This document shows, piece by piece, positions 36,278-45,576 of a stretch of DNA of 64,000 nucleotides. The first letter of the stretch is position 1. Every line of letters begins with the position of its first letter. The stretch is from Lactobacillus sp. ESL0680 (GTDB taxonomy: Bacteria; Bacillota; Bacilli; Lactobacillales; Lactobacillaceae). Under the pieces are notes generated by a model. That model was not told where the DNA came from. It did not search any database and saw only the letters and a list, made by a program, of their open reading frames with translations. A program made the translations under genes and the position numbers. The stretch lies in NCBI RefSeq assembly GCF_029392855.1, contig NZ_CP113945.1:1054001-1118000 (forward strand), read 5' to 3'.

Positions 36278-37315
36278 ATGAAAACTGTTAAAGAAATTGT
36301 TTTAAATACTCTAAACGGCTTATCCACTGGAATTGTCGTCGCGTTAATTCCCGGCGCCTTGGTCAACCAGCTAGTTAAGGCACTGGTTCCCACTTGGCCG
36401 GGGCTGAGCTTTATTCTGGCGCTAACTGCATTTGCGGCGGGACTTTTGCCAGCAATCAGCGCCGTGTGTGTAGGCATGACGGGCAAATTAACCCCGATTC
36501 AAACATCTTCTCTAGCCCTAGCTGCAACTGCTGGTGCCGGTAATTTTATAATGAAAAACGGCAAAATCGCCGTCAATGGCAGCGGGGACGTCATTAACAC
36601 TGCTATTACCATTATGATTGGTTACGCCTTAGTTTTATTTTTAGGTAAAAAACTCAAGGCTTACACAATTCTATTAGTTCCGCTGCTGGTGTTGATAATT
36701 GCCGGCGGTATTGGCAGCTTAACTAAAATTCCCGTTGGCCAATTAACCACCTTAATTGGTATTGGCATTGAACACTTAACTAACCTGCAGCCAATCCTAA
36801 TGGGCATCATTATGGGGATTATCTTTGCCTTACTGATTGTCTCACCAATCTCTTCAGTAGGGATTGCTACAGCTATCAGCCTTGCTGGCATTGCTTCCGG
36901 GTCAGCTAACCTGGGCATTACAGCAGCCAGCTTCAGTCTCGCAATCTTTGGTTGGCAAGCTAATTCTGTTGGTACTTCAATTGCTCACTTCCTTGGCTCA
37001 CCTAAAATGCAAATGGCGAACCTAATGACTAAGCCTAAGCTGCTGGTACCCGTACTAATTAATGCCGGAATTGCCGGTGGTCTTGGAGCAATTTTTAAAA
37101 TCGGCGGTACACCAATGAGTGCTGGCTTCGGTTTTTCTGGTTTAATTGGGCCACTTGCAGCAATGGCTTCTCGTCCAGCAAATGCAGCTAATATCATCTT
37201 GATAACCATCCTTTTCGTAATCGTACCTGTTGGTTTGGGATTGTTAATGAATTACATCTTCAACCACCAATTACATTACTTCACTAGCAAAGACTTCGAA
37301 TTAGATTTCAGTTAA
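36278..37315 (+). CDS. Orphan PTS_EIIC_2-type permease
   Basis: The 345-residue, very hydrophobic protein (about nine to ten membrane helices) fits the PTS_EIIC_2 family: LNGLSTGIVVALIPGALVNQLVKAL at the start, TGKLTPIQTSSLALAATAGAGN, SPISSVGIATAISLAGIASGSANLGI, and GFGFSGLIGP near the end. No EIIA or EIIB gene lies nearby, and members of this family often stand alone, so sugar phosphorylation cannot be assumed. Its own ribosome site (GGAG) is good. It is convergent with the malonate operon; a role in malonate uptake has no direct support. Confidence 0.85.
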   Translation: MKTVKEIVLNTLNGLSTGIVVALIPGALVNQLVKALVPTWPGLSFILALTAFAAGLLPAISAVCVGMTGKLTPIQTSSLALAATAGAGNFIMKNGKIAVNGSGDVINTAITIMIGYALVLFLGKKLKAYTILLVPLLVLIIAGGIGSLTKIPVGQLTTLIGIGIEHLTNLQPILMGIIMGIIFALLIVSPISSVGIATAISLAGIASGSANLGITAASFSLAIFGWQANSVGTSIAHFLGSPKMQMANLMTKPKLLVPVLINAGIAGGLGAIFKIGGTPMSAGFGFSGLIGPLAAMASRPANAANIILITILFVIVPVGLGLLMNYIFNHQLHYFTSKDFELDFS

Positions 37316-37320
37316 TTTTA

Positions 37321-37352
37321 AAACCCCGTTTCAATTTATGAAGCGGGGTTTA
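37321..37352. terminator. Bidirectional terminator between EIIC and mdcG
   Basis: A GC-rich stem of AACCCCG pairing with CGGGGTT plus extensions (about 37322-37331 with 37341-37351), flanked by A/T tracts, terminates both converging genes. Confidence 0.88.
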
Positions 37353-37359
37353 TTATTTT

Positions 37360-37980
37360 TTATTCTTGCCACGGGTCGGTCACTAATTTTGGACCCGTCA
37401 TTGTTTTTAATAAAATTGTATCTGCTCGCTGCTGGGCAAATTCTTCTAGAGAAAAGCCATTTTGGCCGTTAACAACCTGAATATCAGTATGAACTTCTGG
37501 ACAAACTGCCTGCAGTCGGCCAATTAGATTACGTGCTTCACTACGGGACATTCTAGGCAAATCCGGCAAAATAATATCAATATCCGAAGCCGCATTAACA
37601 ACCGGTATTCCTGTGACCAGCTCAAATTGCAAACTGCCGCTGATGCCCCAATGATAGCCATTGAGCAGTGGCATAATTTTCCGCAATTTTATAAATGCCG
37701 CAAGCTCTGCCCGCTCTTTTGCCAAGCTGGGTAAGTACATTAGTGCTTGCTGCGGACTAATTAACTTTTGCCACTGACCTGATGGTAAAAAGGCCGCAAA
37801 GCGTTGACTTTTACTAAAACCACGAATTCCCACTGGGATTTGTGCACCTTGCTCACCACGCCGTACAACCACATAAGGTGCCCGAGCAAGCATTTTTTGT
37901 GCCCAAAGCGGTAATTCTTGCGGCACTAGTGCGTCAAGATTGGCTATCTTAATTAAAGTATGCGGCGGAATTAGTCCCAT
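37360..37980 (-). CDS. mdcG: Malonate decarboxylase holo-ACP synthase (phosphoribosyl-dephospho-CoA transferase)
   Basis: MdcG transfers the 2'-(5''-triphosphoribosyl)-3'-dephospho-CoA prosthetic group to the acyl carrier protein MdcC. The 206-residue product has a nucleotidyltransferase-like fold with SGSLQFELVTG followed by the paired aspartates D133 and D135 in ASDIDIILPD, equivalent to the DxD residues essential in the characterised enzyme. It overlaps the end of mdcDE by 10 nt and closes the operon. The partner enzyme MdcB, which makes the prosthetic-group precursor, is not in the window. Confidence 0.9.
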   Translation of the reverse strand: MGLIPPHTLIKIANLDALVPQELPLWAQKMLARAPYVVVRRGEQGAQIPVGIRGFSKSQRFAAFLPSGQWQKLISPQQALMYLPSLAKERAELAAFIKLRKIMPLLNGYHWGISGSLQFELVTGIPVVNAASDIDIILPDLPRMSRSEARNLIGRLQAVCPEVHTDIQVVNGQNGFSLEEFAQQRADTILLKTMTGPKLVTDPWQE

Positions 37981-39644
37981 TCTTCAGCCAGCAATTTTCT
38001 AACTTGATTGGTAGCTTTGCGACCGCCAGCCACGCCATTCACGGCAATCTCGTTAGTATAACGAAAAGACAGGTCGATTGGCGCATCTTCCAAACTGGCA
38101 AAAGCATCATCTAAAGCTGCTTTAACCGTTGCAACAGCTTGCTTATCATGGTCATAACCCTTAACTTGCGGAATTAAGTGGTACAAGGCACCTAACTTTT
38201 GATAATTTTCAATATCATAGGCCATGGCTGGCACATGTTTAGTCGCTGCTTCAACTTCGGCAATTGTCCGCTGGGTAATCCGCGCGCTGGAAGCCTTACT
38301 CATGGCCTGAACTGTTATTGCCAGATCATCTAATGCTACTAAACGATTGGACTGCAGACCATGTGCTAAAAAGCCGCCGGAAACTGCATCCCCAACAATC
38401 AATGCCACTATTTTGTGACCACCTTGTCGTGCTCTTGCGTATGCACTGGCACTAGCTGCTAGTGCCAGATGAATGCCGATTAATTCTTCTTTATAACCAT
38501 AGGCCTGACTAGGCACATCAACCACCAACACAATTGGTGTCTTCTCAGCTTTTTCCTTATCCTGTTCAATCAAGTCATTAACCACACTAGCAACCGTGAA
38601 TCCTTCTTCAAGACCCACTTCACCGCGGCGAACCCGCGGAAAACGATTCTGCTCATCCGGCACAATCGCAATGTATTCACGATTATCCTTCTGAGCGTGT
38701 AAGACAGTAGCCACCTGACTTGAAGCATTTTTTATGCCGGTCAATAACTCGAACCAATTGCGACCACGGGACTTAGTTTGAGCTTCAATACCGGCAATTG
38801 CGGTTGCCAATTGGTGCGGCTTAACTGCAACTTCTTGATATAGCTCATTGTAAGTGGCAATAGTTAATGGCTGCTGTAAGTCCAATTGATCGAGTAATGA
38901 TAGATAAAAATCACTACGTTGATCACGGTGAGTATCCTTCTTCTTGCAGATTACTTCATTAATTGCTTGCTTAATTGAAGTAACATCATCCGCAACAACC
39001 TCATCAATAATGCCGGTTTTTTGCCGCTGCTTGGTACCCAAAGTGTCCCAAATCAGATTCTTATCAGAGGCATCCCACTCACGCACGCCAGCTTCTTGTT
39101 CAATCACCTCAGGACCATTTAAGCCGATTCTTGCCTTGTCCGTGCCGATTAGGTAGGACAATAACGCACTGGTAATTGACATCCCGCCAAAAGAACCAAC
39201 ACGTCCCGGTACTAGCCCAATTACTGGGATATATTTCTTCAAGGCAATTACCATGTTTTGAATTTCAGAAATTGCCAGTAGCCCATAATTCGCTTCCTGC
39301 AGCCGGACACCGCCCGTATCCAAAATTAAAATGGGGTAGATTGTTTTACCTGTTTGATTGTCAGTTAGTGCGTGCTCTAATGCCGCCACAATCTTTGCAC
39401 CAGAGACCTCACCAATGCCGCCACCCTGAAATGAACCTTCAATTGAAATAATCACCACTTGTTGATTATTCATGGTTCCTCGCATAATTACGACACCGTC
39501 ATCCGATTCGGGCACGATATTTTGCGGCTCTAAATGTGGTGAAATCATGCTGTCAAATGGCCCAACTAATTCACGTCCAGTACCTTGATCGAGCAATGCC
39601 TCTGCTCTTTGGCGGGCATGTAATTCCACAAAACTATTGTTCAT
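37971..39644 (-). CDS. mdcD-mdcE: Fused malonate decarboxylase beta-gamma (carboxy-lyase) subunits
   Basis: MdcD and MdcE normally form a heterodimeric biotin-independent decarboxylase acting on malonyl-S-ACP. Here one 557-residue frame holds both. The MdcD-like part is about residues 1-280 (IEGSFQGGGIGEVSGAKI, LILDTGGVRLQEANYGLLA, RVGSFGGMSITSALLSYLIG). The MdcE-like part is about 300-557 (RVRRGEVGLEEGFTVASVV, DVPSQAYGYKEELIGIHLALA, GDAVSGGFLAHGLQ, VQAMSKASSARIT). Both carry crotonase-like oxyanion glycines. The linker, near residues 285-315, is hydrophilic. It overlaps mdcC by 11 nt upstream. The fusion removes the need for balanced subunit expression; both domains look intact. Confidence 0.9.
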   Translation of the reverse strand: MNNSFVELHARQRAEALLDQGTGRELVGPFDSMISPHLEPQNIVPESDDGVVIMRGTMNNQQVVIISIEGSFQGGGIGEVSGAKIVAALEHALTDNQTGKTIYPILILDTGGVRLQEANYGLLAISEIQNMVIALKKYIPVIGLVPGRVGSFGGMSITSALLSYLIGTDKARIGLNGPEVIEQEAGVREWDASDKNLIWDTLGTKQRQKTGIIDEVVADDVTSIKQAINEVICKKKDTHRDQRSDFYLSLLDQLDLQQPLTIATYNELYQEVAVKPHQLATAIAGIEAQTKSRGRNWFELLTGIKNASSQVATVLHAQKDNREYIAIVPDEQNRFPRVRRGEVGLEEGFTVASVVNDLIEQDKEKAEKTPIVLVVDVPSQAYGYKEELIGIHLALAASASAYARARQGGHKIVALIVGDAVSGGFLAHGLQSNRLVALDDLAITVQAMSKASSARITQRTIAEVEAATKHVPAMAYDIENYQKLGALYHLIPQVKGYDHDKQAVATVKAALDDAFASLEDAPIDLSFRYTNEIAVNGVAGGRKATNQVRKLLAEEWD

Positions 39645-39933
39645 CTTTTAATGCCTCCATTGCCTGCGTCAAACGTAAATTTACAACACCGGGAGTTGCG
39701 CCGTAATCATTAATCTCAAAATTTGCTAGTAGCGGATAACGTGCAAAAAAGCGTTCCAAAACGTTTTGCCAGACTTTTTTGAAGCCGTCACTGCCAGTAA
39801 TAATTTTAAGGTCTGCTTGTTTTTCTGCAGTAGGACGCATAATTATTTCCAAATCGCCAGAAGCAACAACACCAACATGAACAGGGTGCGTGATTGGCTG
39901 ACTAGCGGCAAAAGTAAAATGTAACTTTTCCAT
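39634..39933 (-). CDS. mdcC: Malonate decarboxylase acyl carrier protein (delta subunit)
   Basis: The 99-residue carrier holds malonyl or acetyl groups on a phosphoribosyl-dephospho-CoA arm attached to a serine. The attachment site is readable as S25 in VVASGDLE, at the same residue number as in the characterised Klebsiella protein. The later acidic and hydrophobic pattern (RFFARYPLLANFEINDYGATPGVVNLRL) is also family-like. It sits between mdcA and mdcDE, matching the A-C-D-E order of classical mdc operons. Confidence 0.92.
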   Translation of the reverse strand: MEKLHFTFAASQPITHPVHVGVVASGDLEIIMRPTAEKQADLKIITGSDGFKKVWQNVLERFFARYPLLANFEINDYGATPGVVNLRLTQAMEALKDEQ

Positions 39934-39957
39934 AATTTTAATTCTCCTCTACTAAAC

Positions 39958-41601
39958 TTAACTCCAACTGCGGAACTTAGCTGGCGGCGTATACAAGCCC
40001 TTAGACCACTGAACAAGGTCTTCCATATTTTGCGCTGCTAGAAGTGAACGCGTTGCCTGATTTCTTTTCACGCCTAAGTCCTCTGGAAAGGCAACAATGC
40101 CGCGCTGACGTAAATCTTCAACTACTGCCGGATTTGAGCGCAAGCCAACTGGCGTGACACCCGCGATTGCCTCAATTGCAGCCTGACGTTCAGCCATACT
40201 GTCGGTTTTGTAAAGATAGGCAATGCCTTCCTCAGTAACAATATGGGTTGTATCTTCAGAATAAATCATTATTGGTACGTTCTTCAGCTTAGCTTCCTTT
40301 TGAACCTCAACCGCATCTAATTGATTAACAAACACCGGCTTCTTATTGGCACCAAAGGTCTCCACCATTTGAACTACTAACTTTTGTCCCTTGCCTAACG
40401 GATCATCATCAGGACGCAAACTTTGCCAAGCTGGTGTAGAATGACGCCGGCCTGTTGGGTTCGAGCCCATATTAGGAGCACCACCAAAGCCAGATAACCG
40501 TCCATGAGTTACCGTCGATGAATTACCATATTGATCAATTTGTAGGGTTGAACCAACGAACATATCAAGGGCATATTGTCCCGCCATTTGACCATAAGCC
40601 CGGTTCGAACGCATTGTACCATCAGCGCCAACAAAGAAAACATCAGGACGAGCCGCGATGTATTTTTCCATGCCCACTTCGCCGCCAAATGAATGAATTG
40701 ACTCAATCCAACCTGATTCAATTGCTGGAATCAGTGTCGGAGTTGGGTTGACCTCCCAGTTAGGTACAATTTTTCCTTTTAGGCCTAATTGCTCACCATA
40801 AGTTGGCAACAGCAACTCAATTGCTGCGGTATTAAAGCCAACGCCGTGGTTAACTGACTGTACGTTATGCTTCTCATAGATCCCACGAATTGCCATCATT
40901 GCCATCAAAATTTGCAGCTCGGTAATGTTTTGCGGATCACGCGTGAACAGTGGCTCCAATTGATACGGCTCATCAGCCGGAATAATCACGTCAACCCAAT
41001 CTCCCGGAATATCAACTCGGGGAACTCGATCAACAATTTCATTCGCCTGAACAATCACAATCCCATCATGAAACGCGGCAGCTTCAACAATTACCGGTGT
41101 TTCTTCAGTATTGTAACCAGTATACAGGTTCCCCGACCGATCCACTTGGTCGGCTGCAACTAAGACAACATTGGGGATCAAGTCAATGTATAATCTTGCA
41201 TACAATTCTAAATATGTATGAATGTCGCCAACCTGCAAAGTGCCGTCAGCAATCATCTGCGACACACGTGTACTCTGCGGACCTGCATAGGAAAAGTCAA
41301 TTTTGCTGGCAATCCCATCTTCAAAAATATCCAAGTGCTCAGGTCGCGAAATACTGCTCATAATCATGTGCAAATGATTAACTTTTTCGGGATCAACACT
41401 AGCCAAAGTTTTTGATAAAAAACTGGCCTGCTTTTGGTTGTCGCCTTCCAAAACAACCTTATCACCAAAATTAATCAGTGTTTCCAAAACTGCCGTTGCA
41501 TCTTCAGTTTTGGCAAACTTACCATTCAATAACCTGCTCGCATTAGTCAATTTTTGAAGTTTAGCCGCACGGTGTGTGGCCCAATTTCGTTTTTCACTCA
41601 T
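39958..41601 (-). CDS. mdcA: Malonate decarboxylase alpha subunit (acetyl-S-ACP:malonate ACP transferase)
   Basis: MdcA exchanges malonate for the acetyl group on the carrier protein at each turnover. Start at ATG 41599-41601 (MSEKRNWATHRAAK, 547 residues) has AGAGGT upstream; a longer frame overlaps mdcH. Diagnostic stretches include LEGDNQKQASFLSKTLASVDPEKVNHLHM, MADGTLQVGDIHTYLE-like segment, NHGVGFNTAAIELLLPTYGE and GFGGAPNMGSNPTGRRHSTPAW. Size agrees with the family (about 550). Second gene of the operon, 5 nt after mdcH. Confidence 0.93.
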   Translation of the reverse strand: MSEKRNWATHRAAKLQKLTNASRLLNGKFAKTEDATAVLETLINFGDKVVLEGDNQKQASFLSKTLASVDPEKVNHLHMIMSSISRPEHLDIFEDGIASKIDFSYAGPQSTRVSQMIADGTLQVGDIHTYLELYARLYIDLIPNVVLVAADQVDRSGNLYTGYNTEETPVIVEAAAFHDGIVIVQANEIVDRVPRVDIPGDWVDVIIPADEPYQLEPLFTRDPQNITELQILMAMMAIRGIYEKHNVQSVNHGVGFNTAAIELLLPTYGEQLGLKGKIVPNWEVNPTPTLIPAIESGWIESIHSFGGEVGMEKYIAARPDVFFVGADGTMRSNRAYGQMAGQYALDMFVGSTLQIDQYGNSSTVTHGRLSGFGGAPNMGSNPTGRRHSTPAWQSLRPDDDPLGKGQKLVVQMVETFGANKKPVFVNQLDAVEVQKEAKLKNVPIMIYSEDTTHIVTEEGIAYLYKTDSMAERQAAIEAIAGVTPVGLRSNPAVVEDLRQRGIVAFPEDLGVKRNQATRSLLAAQNMEDLVQWSKGLYTPPAKFRSWS

Positions 41602-41606
41602 TTTTA

Positions 41607-42533
41607 CTACCTCTTGTTCCATTTGTTTAATAAGTAAATTGCATCTTCAATGCCTGTCTGATTAAGGTTAATTTGTTTTATATCGCCAAATTTTTGCCGC
41701 AAAATCGTCTTAAACGGCGTTCCTGGGGCAAAGTTGATAATTGCTTCTGGTTGATAGTCGCCGGCAACATTCATCATTTCTTCAAAATAAACCGGATAAA
41801 CCAAATTATTAATTAAATCTTCACCAACAAACTTTGCCTGCCGAACACTGCGACCCGAATAATTAGTCAAATAGCGGCACTGCGGCTTACTAATCGTAAT
41901 CTGATTAATTTCCTGCTGCAATTGTCCTACCACCTTCTTCATTAGCGGTGAATGTGATGGAACCGGCACCTGCAAGCGTTGAGCGATCGCCGCGCCATTT
42001 TGTTTAGCTAACTGCAATACTTGGTCAATTGCTGTCAATTTTCCTGATACACAAGTCTGATTAGCGGCATTTTGATTTGATAGAAAAACTGGCTCTTTGC
42101 GAGTATTTACTTCCTCGACTAATGGTGCCAGCTGGTCTCTAGTCAAGCCAACTACTACACCCATGCCAAACCCCCTTGGATAAGCAGTCTGCATTAAACC
42201 AGCACGGTGTTTAACAACACGAAACAAATCATCCTGCTTGATCGCGCCAGCCGCATAAGCCGCCGCAAAGGCTCCCAAACTATGACCTGCCACTAAGTCT
42301 GGCCTAATTCCAGCTGCCTTCAGTTGATTAATCTGATCGACTTGCACCAAGGCAATACTGACCTGCAATTGAACTGAATACTGGTAGCCCTCGATTGTGT
42401 CCAATAACTTTAAATTTAATAATTGCTCAACATGTTCTTTTAATTCTGGCGTAACACCAGCCAGCATCCCAGCAAATTGATTACCTTGTCCCGGAAATAG
42501 CCATAATGCGCGCAAACAATCATCTTCTTTCAA
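41607..42533 (-). CDS. mdcH: Malonate decarboxylase epsilon subunit (malonyl-CoA:ACP transferase)
   Basis: MdcH primes the carrier protein with malonyl from malonyl-CoA so that the decarboxylase cycle can start. It is a FabD-like acyltransferase of 308 residues with WLFPGQGNQFAGM, the nucleophile S85 in GHSLGAF, the catalytic His in SHSPLM, and an arginine in KHRAGLMQ. The start is uncertain: the frame opens with TTG (42533), while a second TTG at 42515 just before RALWLFPGQGN has a purine-rich AAAGAAG upstream and gives the usual short N-terminus. It heads the operon H-A-C-DE-G. No regulator gene is adjacent; the next gene upstream is divergent. Confidence 0.9.
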   Translation of the reverse strand: MKEDDCLRALWLFPGQGNQFAGMLAGVTPELKEHVEQLLNLKLLDTIEGYQYSVQLQVSIALVQVDQINQLKAAGIRPDLVAGHSLGAFAAAYAAGAIKQDDLFRVVKHRAGLMQTAYPRGFGMGVVVGLTRDQLAPLVEEVNTRKEPVFLSNQNAANQTCVSGKLTAIDQVLQLAKQNGAAIAQRLQVPVPSHSPLMKKVVGQLQQEINQITISKPQCRYLTNYSGRSVRQAKFVGEDLINNLVYPVYFEEMMNVAGDYQPEAIINFAPGTPFKTILRQKFGDIKQINLNQTGIEDAIYLLNKWNKR

Positions 42534-42776
42534 TTACGACATTAATTTTAAACTTTATTATCTCCCGAAAAAAGGCTTTATTGTCTACTTAAATTTAAAA
42601 ACATTAATATTTTAATACATCTTAATTGATAATCATCTTCAGATTATAGGTATACTTAACTATTTTAAATTATTAACAATCCATAAATATTAAAAATATT
42701 TCGCAATTATTAATTTAATATGCTAAAATTTATAACAAATTTATTAAATAAAAATTAAATATTAAGGAGCAAAATT
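42534..42776. promoter_or_regulatory. Divergent intergenic region between mdc operon and oppA-like gene
   Basis: These 243 AT-rich bases should carry both promoters. A weak plus-strand candidate is TTGATA (42626-42631) with TATACT (42651-42656), spaced 19 nt. I see no convincing operator or cre site. Confidence 0.4.
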
Positions 42777-44543
42777 ATGCGCAAAACCAAAATATTGAGT
42801 TCCCTGGGAATTGTAACTGCAGCCGCACTTGCTTTGACTGCTTGTGGTAAAAGCAACGACACTGCAAATGAAAGCAAATCCGTTAGCAAATTGCCGGAAT
42901 CAACACCAGTGAAGACTGCCAAACAAGGCGGCACCTTGAAGTTGGCATTGGAAACTGACACCCCGTTTTCTGGTATCTTTTCTAACGAATTATCAACCAG
43001 TGACATCGATTCTGCTGTTGCTAGTCCTGGAGCTGAGACCCTCTTTGACACTGATAATCATTACAAAATCACCGACAAGGGTCCCGCTACTTTAAAACTT
43101 AACCGAAAAGATAATACAGTAACTATTACTGTCAAAAAAGGTGTCAAATGGTCTGATGGTAAGCAAGTAACAGCGAAGGATTTGGAATACCCTTATGAGA
43201 TTATTGCCAACAAGGATTCTAAATCTGAGCGCTATAACAAAAATTTAGAAAACATTAAGGGCTTAAAGGAATATCATAATGGCAAAGCCCGCAGTATTTC
43301 CGGAATCGAAATGCCTGACGGCGATAACGGCCGGACAATTGTCATTCACTTTTACGAATTAAAACCTGGCATGTATAACAGTGGCAACCGCTACTTTTGG
43401 GAGTCTGCTGAACCATACCATTACTTAAAGAACATCCCGTTTAGCAAACTGGTATCTTCTGACCAAATTAGAAAAAAACCACTCTTTTTCGGTCCGTTTA
43501 AGGCTGCTAAAGTTACCCGTGGCCAATCAGTTACCTGGACGCCTAACAAGTATTACTGGCGCGGAAAACCGAAATTAAATAAAATCATCCTGCAGGTTGT
43601 GGCTCCTAATTCCGCCACACAAGCAATTAAAAGCCACAAGTTCGATGTAGCTGATATTGTGCCAACTCAATGGATGCAAGTTAAAGACACCAAAAACGTT
43701 AACTTTGTAGCGCAAATTCCCTTGGCTTATCACTACATCGGCTTCAAAGTCGGTAAATGGAATGCCAAAGAGAATAAGAATGTCATGAACAAAAATTCTA
43801 AGATGAACAATAAGGCATTACGTGAAGCTATTGGTTACGCAATGAACGTTGACCAAGTAGACAAGCACTACACTCATGGCATTAAGTTTCGGGTACCAAC
43901 CTTAATTCCAGCCCAATATGGTGATTATTCAGACAAAACCAATCCTGGCTTTAATTATGATTTGAAAAAGGCCAATAATATTTTAGATAAGGCTGGTTTC
44001 AAAAAGAAGGGCAAGTGGCGTGTCCAGCCAAATGGTAAGCCATTGACAATTACTTTTGCCGCAATGAGTGGTGATACCAACCAAGAGCCAATTGTTCAAA
44101 ATTACTTGCAGCAATGGCACAAGATTGGCTTAAACGTTAAGTTAGCTGGCGGTCGTCTAACTGAATTTAATTCATTCTATGACAAGATTCAAAACGATGA
44201 CCCATCAATTGACATGTATATGGCTGGTTGGGGCCTGCCAAGTGAGCCATCACCACAATCGTATTATAGTGAAACTTCAATTTTGAATTACATGCGTTAC
44301 GTAACACCTGAAAACAATAAACTATTACGCGAAATCGATTCCCCGAAGGCATTTAACCACAAATATCGGGTACAAAAGTTCCACGAATGGCAAAAATACA
44401 TGACTGATGAGGCATGGGCTATTCCAATCGATAACGCTTATACAATCACTGCCGTTAACTCCGATATTACGGGCTATTCAAAAGAACCGGCACAATCAAA
44501 TAATAACCACCCCTTATGGTACAAGGTAGGATATGTTAAATAA
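42777..44543 (+). CDS. Peptide-type ABC transporter substrate-binding lipoprotein (OppA family), orphan
   Basis: The 588-residue protein has a lipoprotein signal with lipobox LTAC at the end of a hydrophobic stretch (LGIVTAAALALTAC, cysteine near residue 22), so it is anchored by a diacylglycerol on the outer face of the membrane. The SBP_bac_5 fold is clear: GGTLKLALETDTP, TVKKGVKWSDGKQVTAKDLEYPYEII, ALREAIGYAMNVDQV, YDLKKANNILDKAGF. No permease or ATPase genes lie beside it, so it must borrow another Opp system or act as a stand-alone receptor. Substrate unknown. GGAG precedes ATG 42778. Confidence 0.92.
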   Translation: MRKTKILSSLGIVTAAALALTACGKSNDTANESKSVSKLPESTPVKTAKQGGTLKLALETDTPFSGIFSNELSTSDIDSAVASPGAETLFDTDNHYKITDKGPATLKLNRKDNTVTITVKKGVKWSDGKQVTAKDLEYPYEIIANKDSKSERYNKNLENIKGLKEYHNGKARSISGIEMPDGDNGRTIVIHFYELKPGMYNSGNRYFWESAEPYHYLKNIPFSKLVSSDQIRKKPLFFGPFKAAKVTRGQSVTWTPNKYYWRGKPKLNKIILQVVAPNSATQAIKSHKFDVADIVPTQWMQVKDTKNVNFVAQIPLAYHYIGFKVGKWNAKENKNVMNKNSKMNNKALREAIGYAMNVDQVDKHYTHGIKFRVPTLIPAQYGDYSDKTNPGFNYDLKKANNILDKAGFKKKGKWRVQPNGKPLTITFAAMSGDTNQEPIVQNYLQQWHKIGLNVKLAGGRLTEFNSFYDKIQNDDPSIDMYMAGWGLPSEPSPQSYYSETSILNYMRYVTPENNKLLREIDSPKAFNHKYRVQKFHEWQKYMTDEAWAIPIDNAYTITAVNSDITGYSKEPAQSNNNHPLWYKVGYVK

Positions 44544-44570
44544 TTAGAATTTCTTCTTAATTTTGCACTA

Positions 44571-44611
44571 AAAAAGAGCAACTCTTCAAATTGAAAAGTT
44601 GCTCTTTTGTT
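44571..44611. terminator. Bidirectional terminator
   Basis: A stem of about 12 bp with one mismatch (AAAGAGCAACT with AGTTGCTCTTT, inside 44571-44608), flanked by A and T runs, lies between the lipoprotein gene and the dehydrogenase on opposite strands. Confidence 0.88.
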
Positions 44612-44613
44612 TT

Positions 44614-45576
44614 TTATTCAATAACGTTTAATTGTTCACCATTCAGATAAGCTCGTAAATTATCAAAAACAATCTGCAATAAACGATCGCGTGTTTCATG
44701 AGGAGCCCATGCAATATGCGGTGTAATGTAACAATTCTTGGCTGTCAGTAATGGACTATCTGCAGCTATTGGCTCTGTTTGCGCAACATCAACACCGGCA
44801 GTAGCAACCTTGCCGTCATTTAAAGCAGCAGCAAGATCAGCTTCATTAATTAAGCCACCGCGCGCCGTATTAATAATGACAACGCCGGACTTCATTTGCT
44901 TAATTGAGTCAGCACAAATCATATTGGTTGTTTCAGGAGTTTGCGGCACGTGCAGCGAAATAATATCAGCCTCTTTGTATAACTCATCAAGACTTACTTG
45001 CTTAACCCAATCACCAGGAACTTCTTTAGGACGATGATTGTAGAAAATCACGTTCATGTTAAAAGCATGCGCAATTTCAGCAACGCGCTTAGCAATCGCA
45101 CCAAAACCGATTAAGCCAATGGTCTTGCCTTGCAACTCAAACAACGGCTTAGCCCAAAATGTAAAGTCAGTATTGCTCGTCCATTTACCTTCATGAACTA
45201 GCTTGTTATGTAAACCAACTTGATTATAAATTTCTAATAGCAAGGCAAAGGTAAATTGCGCTACGGCATCTGAACCATAGGTTGGAACGTTAGTAACAGT
45301 AACACCAGCTGTCCTAGCTGCGTCAACGTCAATCACATTATAACCTGTAGCTGTTACGCCAATATACTTTAAGTTTGGCGCTGCATTAATCACCTGTTCA
45401 TCAAGCGGTGTTTTATTAGTTAAGACAATCTCAGCATCACCAATCCTGCGTAAAATTTCCGCATTATCATTAACTGGTGTCCGATCATATAATTTGTATT
45501 CGCCAAATTCCTTTAATGGTGTCCAATCTAAGTCACCTGGGTTCAAGGCATAACTATCCAAATTTACAATTTTCAC
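44614..45576 (-). CDS. D-2-hydroxyacid dehydrogenase (NAD-dependent)
   Basis: The 320-residue enzyme reduces a 2-oxo acid to a D-2-hydroxy acid. The NAD fold is at about residues 100-290 with GLIGFGAIAKRVAE; the catalytic residues are R239 (INTARGG), E268 (VDVAQTEP) and H287 (TPHIAWAPHE). The A-N-T-R-D spacing places it with glycerate/hydroxypyruvate reductase-like members and not with the D-lactate dehydrogenase subgroup, which is usually about 335 residues with YGDLG-like inserts. Substrate is unproven. Monocistronic. Confidence 0.88.
   Translation of the reverse strand: MKIVNLDSYALNPGDLDWTPLKEFGEYKLYDRTPVNDNAEILRRIGDAEIVLTNKTPLDEQVINAAPNLKYIGVTATGYNVIDVDAARTAGVTVTNVPTYGSDAVAQFTFALLLEIYNQVGLHNKLVHEGKWTSNTDFTFWAKPLFELQGKTIGLIGFGAIAKRVAEIAHAFNMNVIFYNHRPKEVPGDWVKQVSLDELYKEADIISLHVPQTPETTNMICADSIKQMKSGVVIINTARGGLINEADLAAALNDGKVATAGVDVAQTEPIAADSPLLTAKNCYITPHIAWAPHETRDRLLQIVFDNLRAYLNGEQLNVIE

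Noticed and set aside
37971..39644. Acetyl-CoA carboxylase or methylmalonyl-CoA decarboxylase identity for the fused carboxyltransferase
   Set aside because: MdcA, MdcC, MdcH and MdcG neighbours and the N- and C-terminal motif order specify malonate decarboxylase D and E.
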